From RHKX01 sp046330285 (lineage in GTDB: Bacteria > Actinomycetota > Thermoleophilia > Solirubrobacterales > 70-9): 64,000 bases of DNA. The stretch's first letter is position 1. Each line of letters begins with the position of its first letter. Positions 9,394-19,524 of this stretch are shown in pieces. A program made the translations under genes and the position numbers. The DNA is taken from assembly GCA_046330285.1 (NCBI GenBank), contig JAXLSX010000002.1, forward strand, positions 1 to 64,000, read 5' to 3'. Below the pieces are notes generated by a model, which was given only the letters and a program-made list of their open reading frames with translations, was not told the origin of the DNA and made no database searches.

Positions 9394-9465
9394 GGGCCCG
9401 GGGGACGGAGGCACCGGCTCCGCGCTTCGCGCTGAGTGTCGCCTGCACCTCCGCCCCCCGGGCCC
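9394..9465 (+). repeat. long GC-rich palindrome, copy 1 of a three-copy structured element
   Basis: Left arm 9394-9418 and right arm 9441-9465 pair at 21 of 25 positions. The loop is TCC, a small GCGC-TTC-GCGC hairpin, then TGAGTGTC. The element starts 42 nt after the htrA stop, preceded by GGTTCCACGAG. Copy 2 (48763-48834) has the same loop but a different stem sequence that is still self-complementary, and the apical hairpin changes from G-C to A-T by matching changes on both sides. Within the 9353-9713 gap, no coding potential was seen between copy 1 and copy 3. Confidence 0.7.
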
Positions 9466-9613
9466 GCGACGTGGGATCGGGGGCGCGGGGAAGCGGAGAC
9501 GTGTGGGTGGACCGCTGCGGAGCTGGATTTGGGAAAGGAGTTGGGTGGCTGAGGCGCCCCGCCGCCCACTGCTCCGCGAACGAGCGGTCCGATCGCCGGC
9601 GTGGAACGTATGG

Positions 9614-9677
9614 GGGCGGGATCGGGAGGTGCCGCCGACACTCAACCCCCCGGAGGCGGTGCCTCCCGATCCCGCCC
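9614..9677 (-). repeat. long GC-rich palindrome, copy 3 (inverted orientation)
   Basis: Left arm 9614-9636 and right arm 9655-9677 pair at 21 of 23 positions. Read on the minus strand the loop is TCCG, a short G run, then TGAGTGTC, matching the ends of the loops of copies 1 and 2 but lacking their apical mini-hairpin. It faces copy 1 across about 148 nt and ends 36 nt before the trpF GTG, so its transcript would form a strong hairpin in the trpF leader. It may hinder or tune trpF-B-A expression. Confidence 0.65.
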
Positions 9678-9713
9678 TTCGGCAGATCCTCCGCATCTGC
9701 GATCTTTGACCGT

Positions 9714-10414
9714 GTGAAGGTCAAGATTTGCGGCATCACATCGCTCGCGGACGCCGAGGCCGCCGTCTCGGCGGGCGCCTGGGCGGTCGGGCTCAACCAC
9801 AGCCCCGAGAGCCCGCGGCTGATCGATCCCGCCGCGGCCGAGGAGATCGGCGCGGCGCTGAAGCGGCGGTGCGAGGTCGCGGGCGTCTTCGTCAACCAGC
9901 ACCTCGACGAGATCGTCGACGCGGCCGATCGCGAGGGCCTGACGCTGATCCAGCTGCATGGAGAGGAGGGGCCGAGCTTCTGTGCGGAGGCTCACCGCCG
10001 GACCGGGGCGAAGGTGATCAAGGCGTTCCGTGTCAAGTCGCCCGCCGAGATCAACGCCGCGCGCGCCTACCGGACCGATTTTCACCTCTTCGACGCCTAT
10101 CGCCGCGGCGCTCACGGCGGCACCGGGGCGACCTTCGACTGGGATCTCGTCGCCGGGCGTCGCGGGGGCGTGCCGGCCCTGCTCGCCGGCGGGCTCGACT
10201 CCGACAACGTCGGCGATGCGATCGCCGCCGCGAATCCGTGGGGGGTGGACGTCTGCAGCGGCGTCGAGATCTCTCCCGGCGTCAAGGACCACAACCGGAT
10301 CACCTCGTTCATGGTCGCCGCCGGGCGGGCCGGGGAGATCCAGCGTGCCGAGCGCGACCGCCGCCGGGCGCTGAAGCAGGTCCGGCGCGCGGTGGCCCAC
10401 GGGCGGCGGGACGG

Positions 10415-10418
<4 letters not shown>
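9714..10418 (+). CDS. trpF: phosphoribosylanthranilate isomerase
   Basis: 234-residue TIM barrel converting phosphoribosylanthranilate to the carboxyphenylaminodeoxyribulose phosphate used by TrpC. KICGIT at the N-terminus carries the catalytic Cys, and GLNHSPESPR, VFVN, LIQLHGEE and the phosphate-site LLAGGLDSDNV and GVDVCSGVE blocks are present. GTG at 9714 is chosen because KVKICGIT follows at once. The C-terminus has an extra basic stretch. It overlaps trpB by 4 nt (ATGA). GLNHSPESPR replaces the more usual GFxFxxxSPR. Confidence 0.93.
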
Positions 10419-11591
<1,173 letters not shown>

Positions 11592-11599
<8 letters not shown>

Positions 11600-12392
11600 G
11601 ACCGGGATCGAGCGGATTGCGCGCGCCTTCGCCGCCGCTGAGGCGGAGGGCCGCGCGGCGCTGATGCCGTACCTGATGGGCGGCTTTCCCGACCAGGAGA
11701 CGTCGGCCGCCGTGATCGACGCCTACGCCGACACCGGTGCCGACCTGATCGAGCTCGGCGTGCCCTACTCCGACCCGCTCGCCGACGGCCCTCAGATTCA
11801 CGCCGCGGCCACGGCGGCGCTGGCGGCGGGCGCCCGATTCGACTCGGTGATGGAGCTTTGCGAGCGCGTCTCGGAACGCCTGCCGGTGCTACCGATGGTC
11901 TACGCGAACGTCGTGCTCACCCTCGGGCCCGAGCGCTTCGCGGCGACGCTCGCCGATGCCGGCGCCGCCGGCGCGATCATCCCCGACCTACCTCGAGCCG
12001 AGGACCCGTCGGTCGCCGACGCCCTGCTCGAGCGCGGGCTGGCGCCGATCGGCTTCGTCTCGCCAACCACGTCGCCCGAGCGCCTGCGTGAGATCGGAGC
12101 GGCTGCGGTCGGGTTCACCTACGTCGTCTCGCTGACCGGTGTGACCGGCGAGCGGACCGAGCTGCCGCCCGAGCTCGCTGAGATGGTCGCGGCCGTCAAG
12201 GATGCCTCCGACGCCCCCGCCGCGGTCGGCTTCGGCATCGGCACCCCCGAGCAGGCCGCACGGGTCGGGGCGATCGCCGATGGGGTCATCATCGGAACCC
12301 GCCTGGTCAGGGCGGTCGCCGACGCGGCCGATCGCGACGCGGCGGTCGATGCGGTCGCGGCGTTCATGGCAGACACCCGGATGGCCCTGTAG
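11592..12392 (+). CDS. trpA: tryptophan synthase alpha chain
   Basis: 266-residue TIM barrel that cleaves indole-3-glycerol phosphate to indole and glyceraldehyde 3-phosphate. MPYLMGGFPD and ELGVPYSDPLADGP contain the catalytic Glu and Asp, and GFGIGTPEQA and GVIIGTRLV form the phosphate site. Its start lies inside trpB. A small membrane-protein gene follows 11 nt later. Confidence 0.96.
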
Positions 12393-12403
12393 ATTTCGCG
12401 CCC

Positions 12404-12580
12404 ATGCAGTTGCTCGGATTCGCAGCCGTCGCGCTCTTCGCGTTCATGATCAGCTTCGCCCTCGACCTCGGCGGAGCCATCTCGGCGATGATCTTCCTGC
12501 TGATCCTCTTCATCGGCGCCCTGCTCCGCGCCTGGCATCCGCTGATCGAGTGGATGCGCGGCCCGGCCGCGAAGCTCTAG
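12404..12580 (+). CDS. small hydrophobic protein downstream of trpA
   Basis: 58-residue protein, ATG at 12404, TAG at 12578-12580. Two hydrophobic stretches (about residues 3-20 and 22-42) separated by a short polar turn, then a basic C-terminus ending GPAAKL. It lies 11 nt after trpA on the same strand, so it is probably the last gene of the trp transcript. No family is recognised. It converges with pfkA, leaving only 7 nt and no visible terminator. Confidence 0.6.
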   Translation: MQLLGFAAVALFAFMISFALDLGGAISAMIFLLILFIGALLRAWHPLIEWMRGPAAKL

Positions 12581-12587
12581 CCGCCGG

Positions 12588-13622
12588 TCAGGAGAAGAAC
12601 CGCTTGGCGATCTCGAGCAGCTCGAGATCGACCGTCTTGATCCCGCGGACATCCTCCAGCGGGACCGACGTCACCTCGTTCCCGCTCAGGGCGACCATCC
12701 GTCCGAAGCGGCCCGCCTTGGCGAGCTCGTAGGCCTCGGCCCCGTAGCGGGTCGCGAGGATCCGGTCGTGGGCGGTCGGCGTTCCGCCGCGCTGGATGTG
12801 GCCGAGCACGACGGTCCTCGCCTCGAAGCCGGTCCTCGCCTCGAGCTCCTTCGCGAGTGCCGTGCCGATGCCGCCGAGTCGCTCGTAGCCGTACTCGTCG
12901 GTTTCGGCGTTGACGCGGATCCTCCGCACCTCGCCGTCGGCGAAGGCGAGCTTGGCGCCCTCGGCGACGACGATGATCGAGAAGTCCTTGCCGCGCTCGT
13001 GCCGGTGGGAGACGGCCGCGGCGAGCTCCTCGACCGGCGTGTCGACCTCGGGGATGACGATCCCGTCCGCGCCTCCGGCGAGCCCGCCGTAGAGGGCGAT
13101 CCAGCCGGCGTTTCTGCCCATCACCTCGACGACCATGACCCGGTCGTGGGACTGAGCCGTGGTGTGAAGCCGGTCGATGGCCTCCATCACGACGTGAACG
13201 GCCGTGTCGAATCCGAACGTGAAGTCGGTGCCGACGATGTCGTTGTCGATCGTCTTCGGCACCCCGATCAACGGCAGCCCTTCGTCCTCGTGGAGCTGCC
13301 TGGTGATCTCCATCGTGTGCTCACCCCCGATCGCGACGACGGCGTCGAGGTTGTCGCGCTCGAAGGCGAAGGCGACCTGGTCGACGGCGTTCTCGGTCAG
13401 CGGCTCGAAGCTCGACGTCCGGAGGATCGTCCCGCCCAGCGGCAGGATGCCGGCGACGGCCCGTTGATCGAGCTCCATGTAGTCGCTGTGAGCCAGGCCC
13501 TCGTATCCCCGCCGAATGCCCACCGCCTCGTCGCCGCGGTCGATCGCCGAGCGCACGATCGCCCTGATCACGGCGTTGAGGCCGGGACAATCGCCGCCCG
13601 CGGTGAGGATTCCGATCCGCAT
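12588..13622 (-). CDS. pfkA: 6-phosphofructokinase (PfkA family, group III-like)
   Basis: 344 residues. Phosphorylates fructose 6-phosphate in glycolysis. AGGDCPGLNAVIR forms the N-terminal phosphate loop, TIDND (124-128) holds the catalytic Asp126, and MGRNAGWIA and GHIQRGG follow. ATG at 13622 begins MRIGILTAGGD, the family start. Odd: where ATP-dependent enzymes have GGDG, this protein has GGEH (99-102), and it has Lys123 (VPKTIDND) where they have Gly. Lys there is associated with pyrophosphate-using or mixed enzymes, so the phosphoryl donor cannot be stated from sequence. Confidence 0.9.
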   Translation of the reverse strand: MRIGILTAGGDCPGLNAVIRAIVRSAIDRGDEAVGIRRGYEGLAHSDYMELDQRAVAGILPLGGTILRTSSFEPLTENAVDQVAFAFERDNLDAVVAIGGEHTMEITRQLHEDEGLPLIGVPKTIDNDIVGTDFTFGFDTAVHVVMEAIDRLHTTAQSHDRVMVVEVMGRNAGWIALYGGLAGGADGIVIPEVDTPVEELAAAVSHRHERGKDFSIIVVAEGAKLAFADGEVRRIRVNAETDEYGYERLGGIGTALAKELEARTGFEARTVVLGHIQRGGTPTAHDRILATRYGAEAYELAKAGRFGRMVALSGNEVTSVPLEDVRGIKTVDLELLEIAKRFFS

Positions 13623-13682
13623 GGGCTCGACCCTAGCGCCGGGAGTTCGATCCCGTGTTGTCCCGATGTCGATAATTGGGCA

Positions 13683-14060
13683 ATGGAATCCCGCCGCGAC
13701 CACGCCCTCCTCTACGACGGCGACTGCGGGTTCTGCCGTCTGGCGACGAAGGCGGCGATGCGCCTCGACGACGACGATCGCCTGCGAGCGGTCGCGATCC
13801 AGAGCGAGGAGGGGCAGCGGCTGCTGACCGAGGTCCCCGCCGGCCTCCGCCTCGACTCGTTCCACCTCGTGACGCCGGGCGGCCACGTCCTCTCCGGCCC
13901 CGACGCGGCGCCGGTGCTGAGCCGTCTGCTGCGCGGGGGACACGTACCCTCGCGGGCGATGCGCCGCTTCCCCGGGCAGACCGCGTCGCTGTACGGATTC
14001 GTCTCACGGCACCGCGGAGCCCTCGGTCGACTCGGCCTGCGCGCCCGGTCGGTCGACTGA
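13683..14060 (+). CDS. DCC-family (DUF393) thiol-disulfide oxidoreductase-like protein
   Basis: 125-residue small protein. LLYDGDCGFCR (about residues 8-18) is the DxDCxxC signature of the DCC/DUF393 family, related to thioredoxin folds; the two cysteines are present. No signal peptide, so cytosolic. The ATG at 13683 is preceded by 60 nt divergent from pfkA, which probably holds both promoters. A lipoprotein gene follows 6 nt later. The physiological partner is unknown. Confidence 0.82.
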   Translation: MESRRDHALLYDGDCGFCRLATKAAMRLDDDDRLRAVAIQSEEGQRLLTEVPAGLRLDSFHLVTPGGHVLSGPDAAPVLSRLLRGGHVPSRAMRRFPGQTASLYGFVSRHRGALGRLGLRARSVD

Positions 14061-14066
14061 GCTCCG

Positions 14067-15206
14067 ATGCGCCCGCGACTCGCAGCGGTTACGGCCTTCG
14101 CGATGCTCGCGATCGCCATGGCGTTCGCGGGGTGCGGATCGGACGGCGACGGCGACCCCGCGCTGACGATCTATCTGAGCGCGCCGCTGAAGGGCCCGGG
14201 CGCGGCCGACGGCCGCGACGTCGCCGACGGCGCACGGATGGCGCTGGACGACGCCGGCGACGAGGCGGCGGGCACGTCCGTACGGCTGGTCGTCCTCGGC
14301 GACGCGGCCGACGGGGGGGCGCGCTCCGCCCTCGCCGGCGCGAACGCCCGGACAGCGACCGAGGACTCGACCGCGATCGCCTACGTCGGCGAACTCGACT
14401 CCGGCTCGACCAGGACGTCGCTTCCGATCACCAACGAGGCGGGCCTCCTGCAGGTCTCCGCCGGCGCCTCGGCGACTGACCTCACGCGGGCGGCGCCCGG
14501 CAGCGATCAGGTCCCCGACGTGGTCCAGCCGAGCGGCGTCCGGACGTTCGCCCGCGTGGTTCCCTCCGACGTCGCCCAGGGTGCCGCTGCGGCGGGAGCG
14601 ATGAGACGGGCCGGCGACGAGCGGGTGGGGGTCGTTCGCAGCCCGAGCGCCGATGCGTCCTACGCCCACTCCCTGGTTCTCGGGCTTGATTCGGTGACCA
14701 ACGGCCCCGAGCGGGCGGGTGGTCCGCCGCTCGACGCGCTCTATCAGCCGAGCCCGCTGCCGGGAGCCCATCGGGCTCTTGCGGACCGCAGCGGCGTGTC
14801 GCCTGGTCAGTTCTACGGGGCCGACGCCACGATCTCCGGAACTCCTCCGACGTCCACGCTCCCTCCGGGCTCTTTGGCCGTCTCCGGCACGCTCGCGCCC
14901 TCGCAGCTCGCCGACCCCGATTTCGCCGATCTGTTCGCCGACGCCTACGAACGCCCGCCCGGTCGCTTCGCCGCCTACGGCTACGAGGCGATGGCCTCGG
15001 TGCTCGATGCGATCGACCGCGCCGACGATCCGCTCGACCGGAAGTCGGTGGTCGACGCCTACTTCGCGACCTCGGACCGGGACTCGGTTCTCGGGCCGTG
15101 GTCCGTCGACGATGTCGGTGACACGACCCTCGACCGCGTCGGCGCGTACGTGGTGCGCCCGGACGGCGCTCTTCGGCCCGCGGACGAGCCGCTGAGGATC
15201 CCCTGA
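14067..15206 (+). CDS. ABC-transporter-type substrate-binding lipoprotein (periplasmic-binding fold)
   Basis: 379 residues. A lipoprotein signal peptide ends at Cys23 (AFAGC), followed by a Gly/Asp-rich linker. The rest resembles the branched-chain amino-acid binding family: LSAPLKGPG, a DGARMALDDAG helix, then AYVGELDSGSTRTSLPITNEAG and a C-terminal YEAMASVLDAIDRA helix. Expected outside the cytoplasmic membrane. No permease or ATPase gene is nearby, so it is an orphan component or a ligand sensor. It converges with the next gene; a short CCTGA-GGC-TCAGG hairpin spans the two ends. Confidence 0.78.
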   Translation: MRPRLAAVTAFAMLAIAMAFAGCGSDGDGDPALTIYLSAPLKGPGAADGRDVADGARMALDDAGDEAAGTSVRLVVLGDAADGGARSALAGANARTATEDSTAIAYVGELDSGSTRTSLPITNEAGLLQVSAGASATDLTRAAPGSDQVPDVVQPSGVRTFARVVPSDVAQGAAAAGAMRRAGDERVGVVRSPSADASYAHSLVLGLDSVTNGPERAGGPPLDALYQPSPLPGAHRALADRSGVSPGQFYGADATISGTPPTSTLPPGSLAVSGTLAPSQLADPDFADLFADAYERPPGRFAAYGYEAMASVLDAIDRADDPLDRKSVVDAYFATSDRDSVLGPWSVDDVGDTTLDRVGAYVVRPDGALRPADEPLRIP

Positions 15207-15209
15207 GGC

Positions 15210-16118
15210 TCAGGCCAGCGCGTCGGCGAGGGCGCCGTCGATCTCCGGGTGGCGGAAGGCGTAGCCCTCCTCCTGGGCGCGCTTGGGGATCGCCCGCTGG
15301 CCGCCGGTCGCGACCTCGCCGAGCTCAGCGCCGAGCCGGAGCTTCACGGCCAGCTTCGGCACGGGCATCACGGCGGGCCGGTGCAGCGCCCGGCCCAGGG
15401 CCTTCGAGAACTCCCGGTTGGTCACCGGGTTCGGCGCCGACGCGTTGTAGACGCCGGAGGCCGATTCGGTGTCGAGCACCCAGAGCATCAGTCCGACCTC
15501 GTCATCGAGGCTGATCCACGGCATGTAGTTGCGGCCGCCCGCGACGGGGCCGCCGACGCCGAGCTTGAAGGGCAGAAGAAGCTCGTCCAGCAGGCCGGCG
15601 TCCCTGGTCAGCAGGAGGCCCGTCCGCGTGATCACGAGCCGGACTCCGCCCTTGGCCGCCTCCTCGGCCGCGGCCTCCCAAGCCACGCAGACCTGGGCGT
15701 CGAAGCTCGAGCCGGCTCCGACCGACTCGTCGACGACCTGATCGCCGCGGTCGCCGTAGTAGCCGACCGCCGACTGGCTGACGAGGACGGCCGGGGGCCT
15801 GGGTGCGGCGAGCATGGCCGCGACCAGGTTCCGGGTGGCGGTCTCGCGGCTCTCGAGGATGCGCACCTTGGCGTCCTCGGTCCAGCGCTGGTTGATCGGC
15901 TCGCCGACGAGGTTGATCACCCCGTCCACGCCGTCGAAGGCCTCCTCGGGCGGGCGCTCGCGGGTCGGGTTCCAGGCGTGCCAGAGGACCTTCGGATTGC
16001 CCTGTCGGGCCTTCTCGGGATCGCGGGAGAGCCCGACGACCTGATCGCCGCGGGCGGTGAGCGCATCGCATACCGCCTTGCCGATCGTGCCGCTGGCTCC
16101 GGTGACGAGGATCTTCAT
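15210..16118 (-). CDS. TIGR01777-type SDR epimerase family protein
   Basis: 302-residue extended SDR. N-terminal KILVTGASGTIG binds nucleotide, INLVGEPI and RWTEDAKVRILESR are typical of the TIGR01777 (YfcH-like) family, and SAVGYYG carries the catalytic Tyr region. The C-terminus has the ASPNPVTN-type NASAPNPVTNREF block. Substrate unknown for the family. The ATG lies 11 nt after the malic enzyme stop on the same strand, suggesting a two-gene transcript. Confidence 0.87.
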   Translation of the reverse strand: MKILVTGASGTIGKAVCDALTARGDQVVGLSRDPEKARQGNPKVLWHAWNPTRERPPEEAFDGVDGVINLVGEPINQRWTEDAKVRILESRETATRNLVAAMLAAPRPPAVLVSQSAVGYYGDRGDQVVDESVGAGSSFDAQVCVAWEAAAEEAAKGGVRLVITRTGLLLTRDAGLLDELLLPFKLGVGGPVAGGRNYMPWISLDDEVGLMLWVLDTESASGVYNASAPNPVTNREFSKALGRALHRPAVMPVPKLAVKLRLGAELGEVATGGQRAIPKRAQEEGYAFRHPEIDGALADALA

Positions 16119-16129
16119 GAACCCGCTTC

Positions 16130-17599
<1,470 letters not shown>

Positions 17600-17643
17600 A
17601 GGAGCAGCGGGTTTCGGGCACCGGTCGTGGGAGACTGACCGGG

Positions 17644-18555
17644 GTGAACCCGCTGCTTAGACGTCTGCAGAGCACCGCGCGCGGTCAGGCCGGCGCGCTG
17701 TTCCGCGTCGCCAGCAAGCCGATCGGCGGTGGGGGCGGCCTGCGTCACGCCGCGCTCGGCCCGCTCGCCGGCGGGGAGGACCTGACCGGCCAGGTCGTCC
17801 TCGTGACCGGCGCCTCGTCGGGGATCGGCGAGGCGGCCGCTCGGCAGGTCGCCGCGGCCGGCGCCACCGTGGTCCTCGTCGCCCGCAGCGCCGGCGCGCT
17901 CGAGCGGATCGCGGCCGAGATCGATGCCGCCGGGCCCGGGAGGGCGGAGGCGCGGCCGTGCGACCTGACGAACCTCGACGCGATCGACGCCCTCTGCGAC
18001 GAGATCCTCGCCGACCACGACGCGGTCGACGTCCTCGTCAACAACGCCGGCCGGTCGATCCGGCGATCCGTCGACCAGTCGGAGGAGCGCTTCCACGACT
18101 TCGAGCGGACGATGCAGCTCAACTACTTCGCGGCGATCAAGCTGATCATGCGGCTGCTGCCCGCGATGCGCGCACAGGGCCACGGCCAGGTCGTCAACGT
18201 CTCCTCCGCCGGAGTCCAGATCAGGACGCCGCGGTTCTCCGGCTACATCGCCTCGAAGGCGGCGCTCGAAGCGTTCTCCGATGCCGTCCAGGCGGAAGCT
18301 CTCGCCGACGGCGTCCGCTTCACGACGATCTCGATGCCGCTCGTGCGAACTCCGATGATCACGCCGACCAAGCAGTACGAGAGCATCCCGGCGTTGACCC
18401 CGGAGGAAGCGGGCCGACTCGTCTCCGAGGCGATCGGTGGCCGGCCGCGCCGTGTCGCACCGCCGTTCGCGCACGTGTTCTCGACCGTCGACCGGCTCAG
18501 CCCGGAGACGATGGACACGATCCGGAACCGGGTCTACCGGATGTTTCCCGAGTAG
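17644..18555 (+). CDS. SDR family oxidoreductase
   Basis: 303-residue classical SDR with a 45-residue N-terminal extension. VTGASSGIG binds NAD(P); NNAG, the Ser of NVSSAG, and Tyr/Lys of YIASK form the active site. The C-terminal tail PPFAHVFSTVDRL resembles reductases acting on long acyl chains in actinobacteria, but the substrate is only inferred. GTG start at 17644. It diverges from malic enzyme and converges on a zinc peptidase gene with 12 nt between. Confidence 0.82.
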   Translation: MNPLLRRLQSTARGQAGALFRVASKPIGGGGGLRHAALGPLAGGEDLTGQVVLVTGASSGIGEAAARQVAAAGATVVLVARSAGALERIAAEIDAAGPGRAEARPCDLTNLDAIDALCDEILADHDAVDVLVNNAGRSIRRSVDQSEERFHDFERTMQLNYFAAIKLIMRLLPAMRAQGHGQVVNVSSAGVQIRTPRFSGYIASKAALEAFSDAVQAEALADGVRFTTISMPLVRTPMITPTKQYESIPALTPEEAGRLVSEAIGGRPRRVAPPFAHVFSTVDRLSPETMDTIRNRVYRMFPE

Positions 18556-18567
18556 CTACCGGAGCGG

Positions 18568-19482
18568 TTACAGCGACTCGGCGCCGAACGTGTCGCAGTC
18601 GGCCGGGTCGCCCGACTCGTAGCCGCGCTCGAACCAGGAGCGGCGCTGCTCGGAGGTGCCGTGAGTGAAGCTGTCGGGGTCGACCTGACCGGTGGCCTGC
18701 TCCTGCAGGCGATCGTCGCCGACGGCCTCGGCGGCGTTGAAGGCCTCGTCGAGGTCGCCGGGCTCGAGGTCGCCCTCGGCGAACACCGTCGACGCCCAGA
18801 CGCCCGCGTAGCAGTCGGCCTGGAGCTCCTGGCGGACCGAGAGCTCGTTGGCGTCGCCGGGGTCGGAGCGGCTGAGGCGGTCGACCTCGGAGCTGGTGCC
18901 GGTCATCCGCTGGACGTGGTGGCCCATCTCGTGGGCGATCACGTAGGCCCAGGCGAAGTCGCCCGACGCGCCGAGCTGGCGCCTCATGTCCTCGTAGAAG
19001 CTGAGGTCGAGGTAGACGCGCTCGTCGGCGGGGCAGTAGAGGGGGCCGACGGCGGACGTGGCGCTGCCGCAGCCGTCGGTCCGGACGGCGCCCGAGTAGA
19101 GGACGAGCTTGGCCGTGTCGTAGGGATCGCCGTCGGCGGCGAAGGTGCGCCGCCAGACGTCCTGGGTGTCGTCGAAGACGTAGCTCGAGAAGTCCTTGAG
19201 GTCGGCCTGGGGGTCCTCGCCGGGCGGCAGCGGCTGCGGGTTGTCGGCGCCGGGAGCGGTCGCGCCGGTCCCGAATGCGCCGGGAACGTCGAAGCCGCCG
19301 CTCCCGCCTCCGAGCAGGTTGATCCCGACGATCACGAGGATCACGATCAGACCCGCGCCGCCGCCGATGCTCCCGATCCCGCCGGGGATCGGGAGGCCGC
19401 CGCCGCCACCTCCGGCGGAGCCCTTCGAGGCGCCGCGGATGTCGATCACGTCGCGGCTCTTCGATCCGCGCTTCCACTTCAT
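18568..19482 (-). CDS. neutral zinc metallopeptidase (YpfJ/PF04228 type), membrane-anchored
   Basis: 304 residues. A glycine-rich N-terminus, one transmembrane segment (about 43-57), then an extracytoplasmic domain. The zinc site is HEMGH at 184-188, with a downstream QADCYAGVW block that supplies the third ligand in this family, and C-terminal GTSEQRRSWFERGY. ATG at 19482 gives MKWKRGSKS, as in homologues. The 42 nt to polA is a divergent promoter region. The long open frame continuing upstream is only antisense to polA. Confidence 0.88.
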   Translation of the reverse strand: MKWKRGSKSRDVIDIRGASKGSAGGGGGGLPIPGGIGSIGGGAGLIVILVIVGINLLGGGSGGFDVPGAFGTGATAPGADNPQPLPPGEDPQADLKDFSSYVFDDTQDVWRRTFAADGDPYDTAKLVLYSGAVRTDGCGSATSAVGPLYCPADERVYLDLSFYEDMRRQLGASGDFAWAYVIAHEMGHHVQRMTGTSSEVDRLSRSDPGDANELSVRQELQADCYAGVWASTVFAEGDLEPGDLDEAFNAAEAVGDDRLQEQATGQVDPDSFTHGTSEQRRSWFERGYESGDPADCDTFGAESL

Positions 19483-19524
19483 CGCCGCTGATCGAAGCAG
19501 ATCGGCCGCACCTATGATCAAACC

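Noticed and set aside
12581..12587. Terminator between the trp transcript and pfkA
   Set aside because: Only 7 nt separate the stops and no stem-loop was found.
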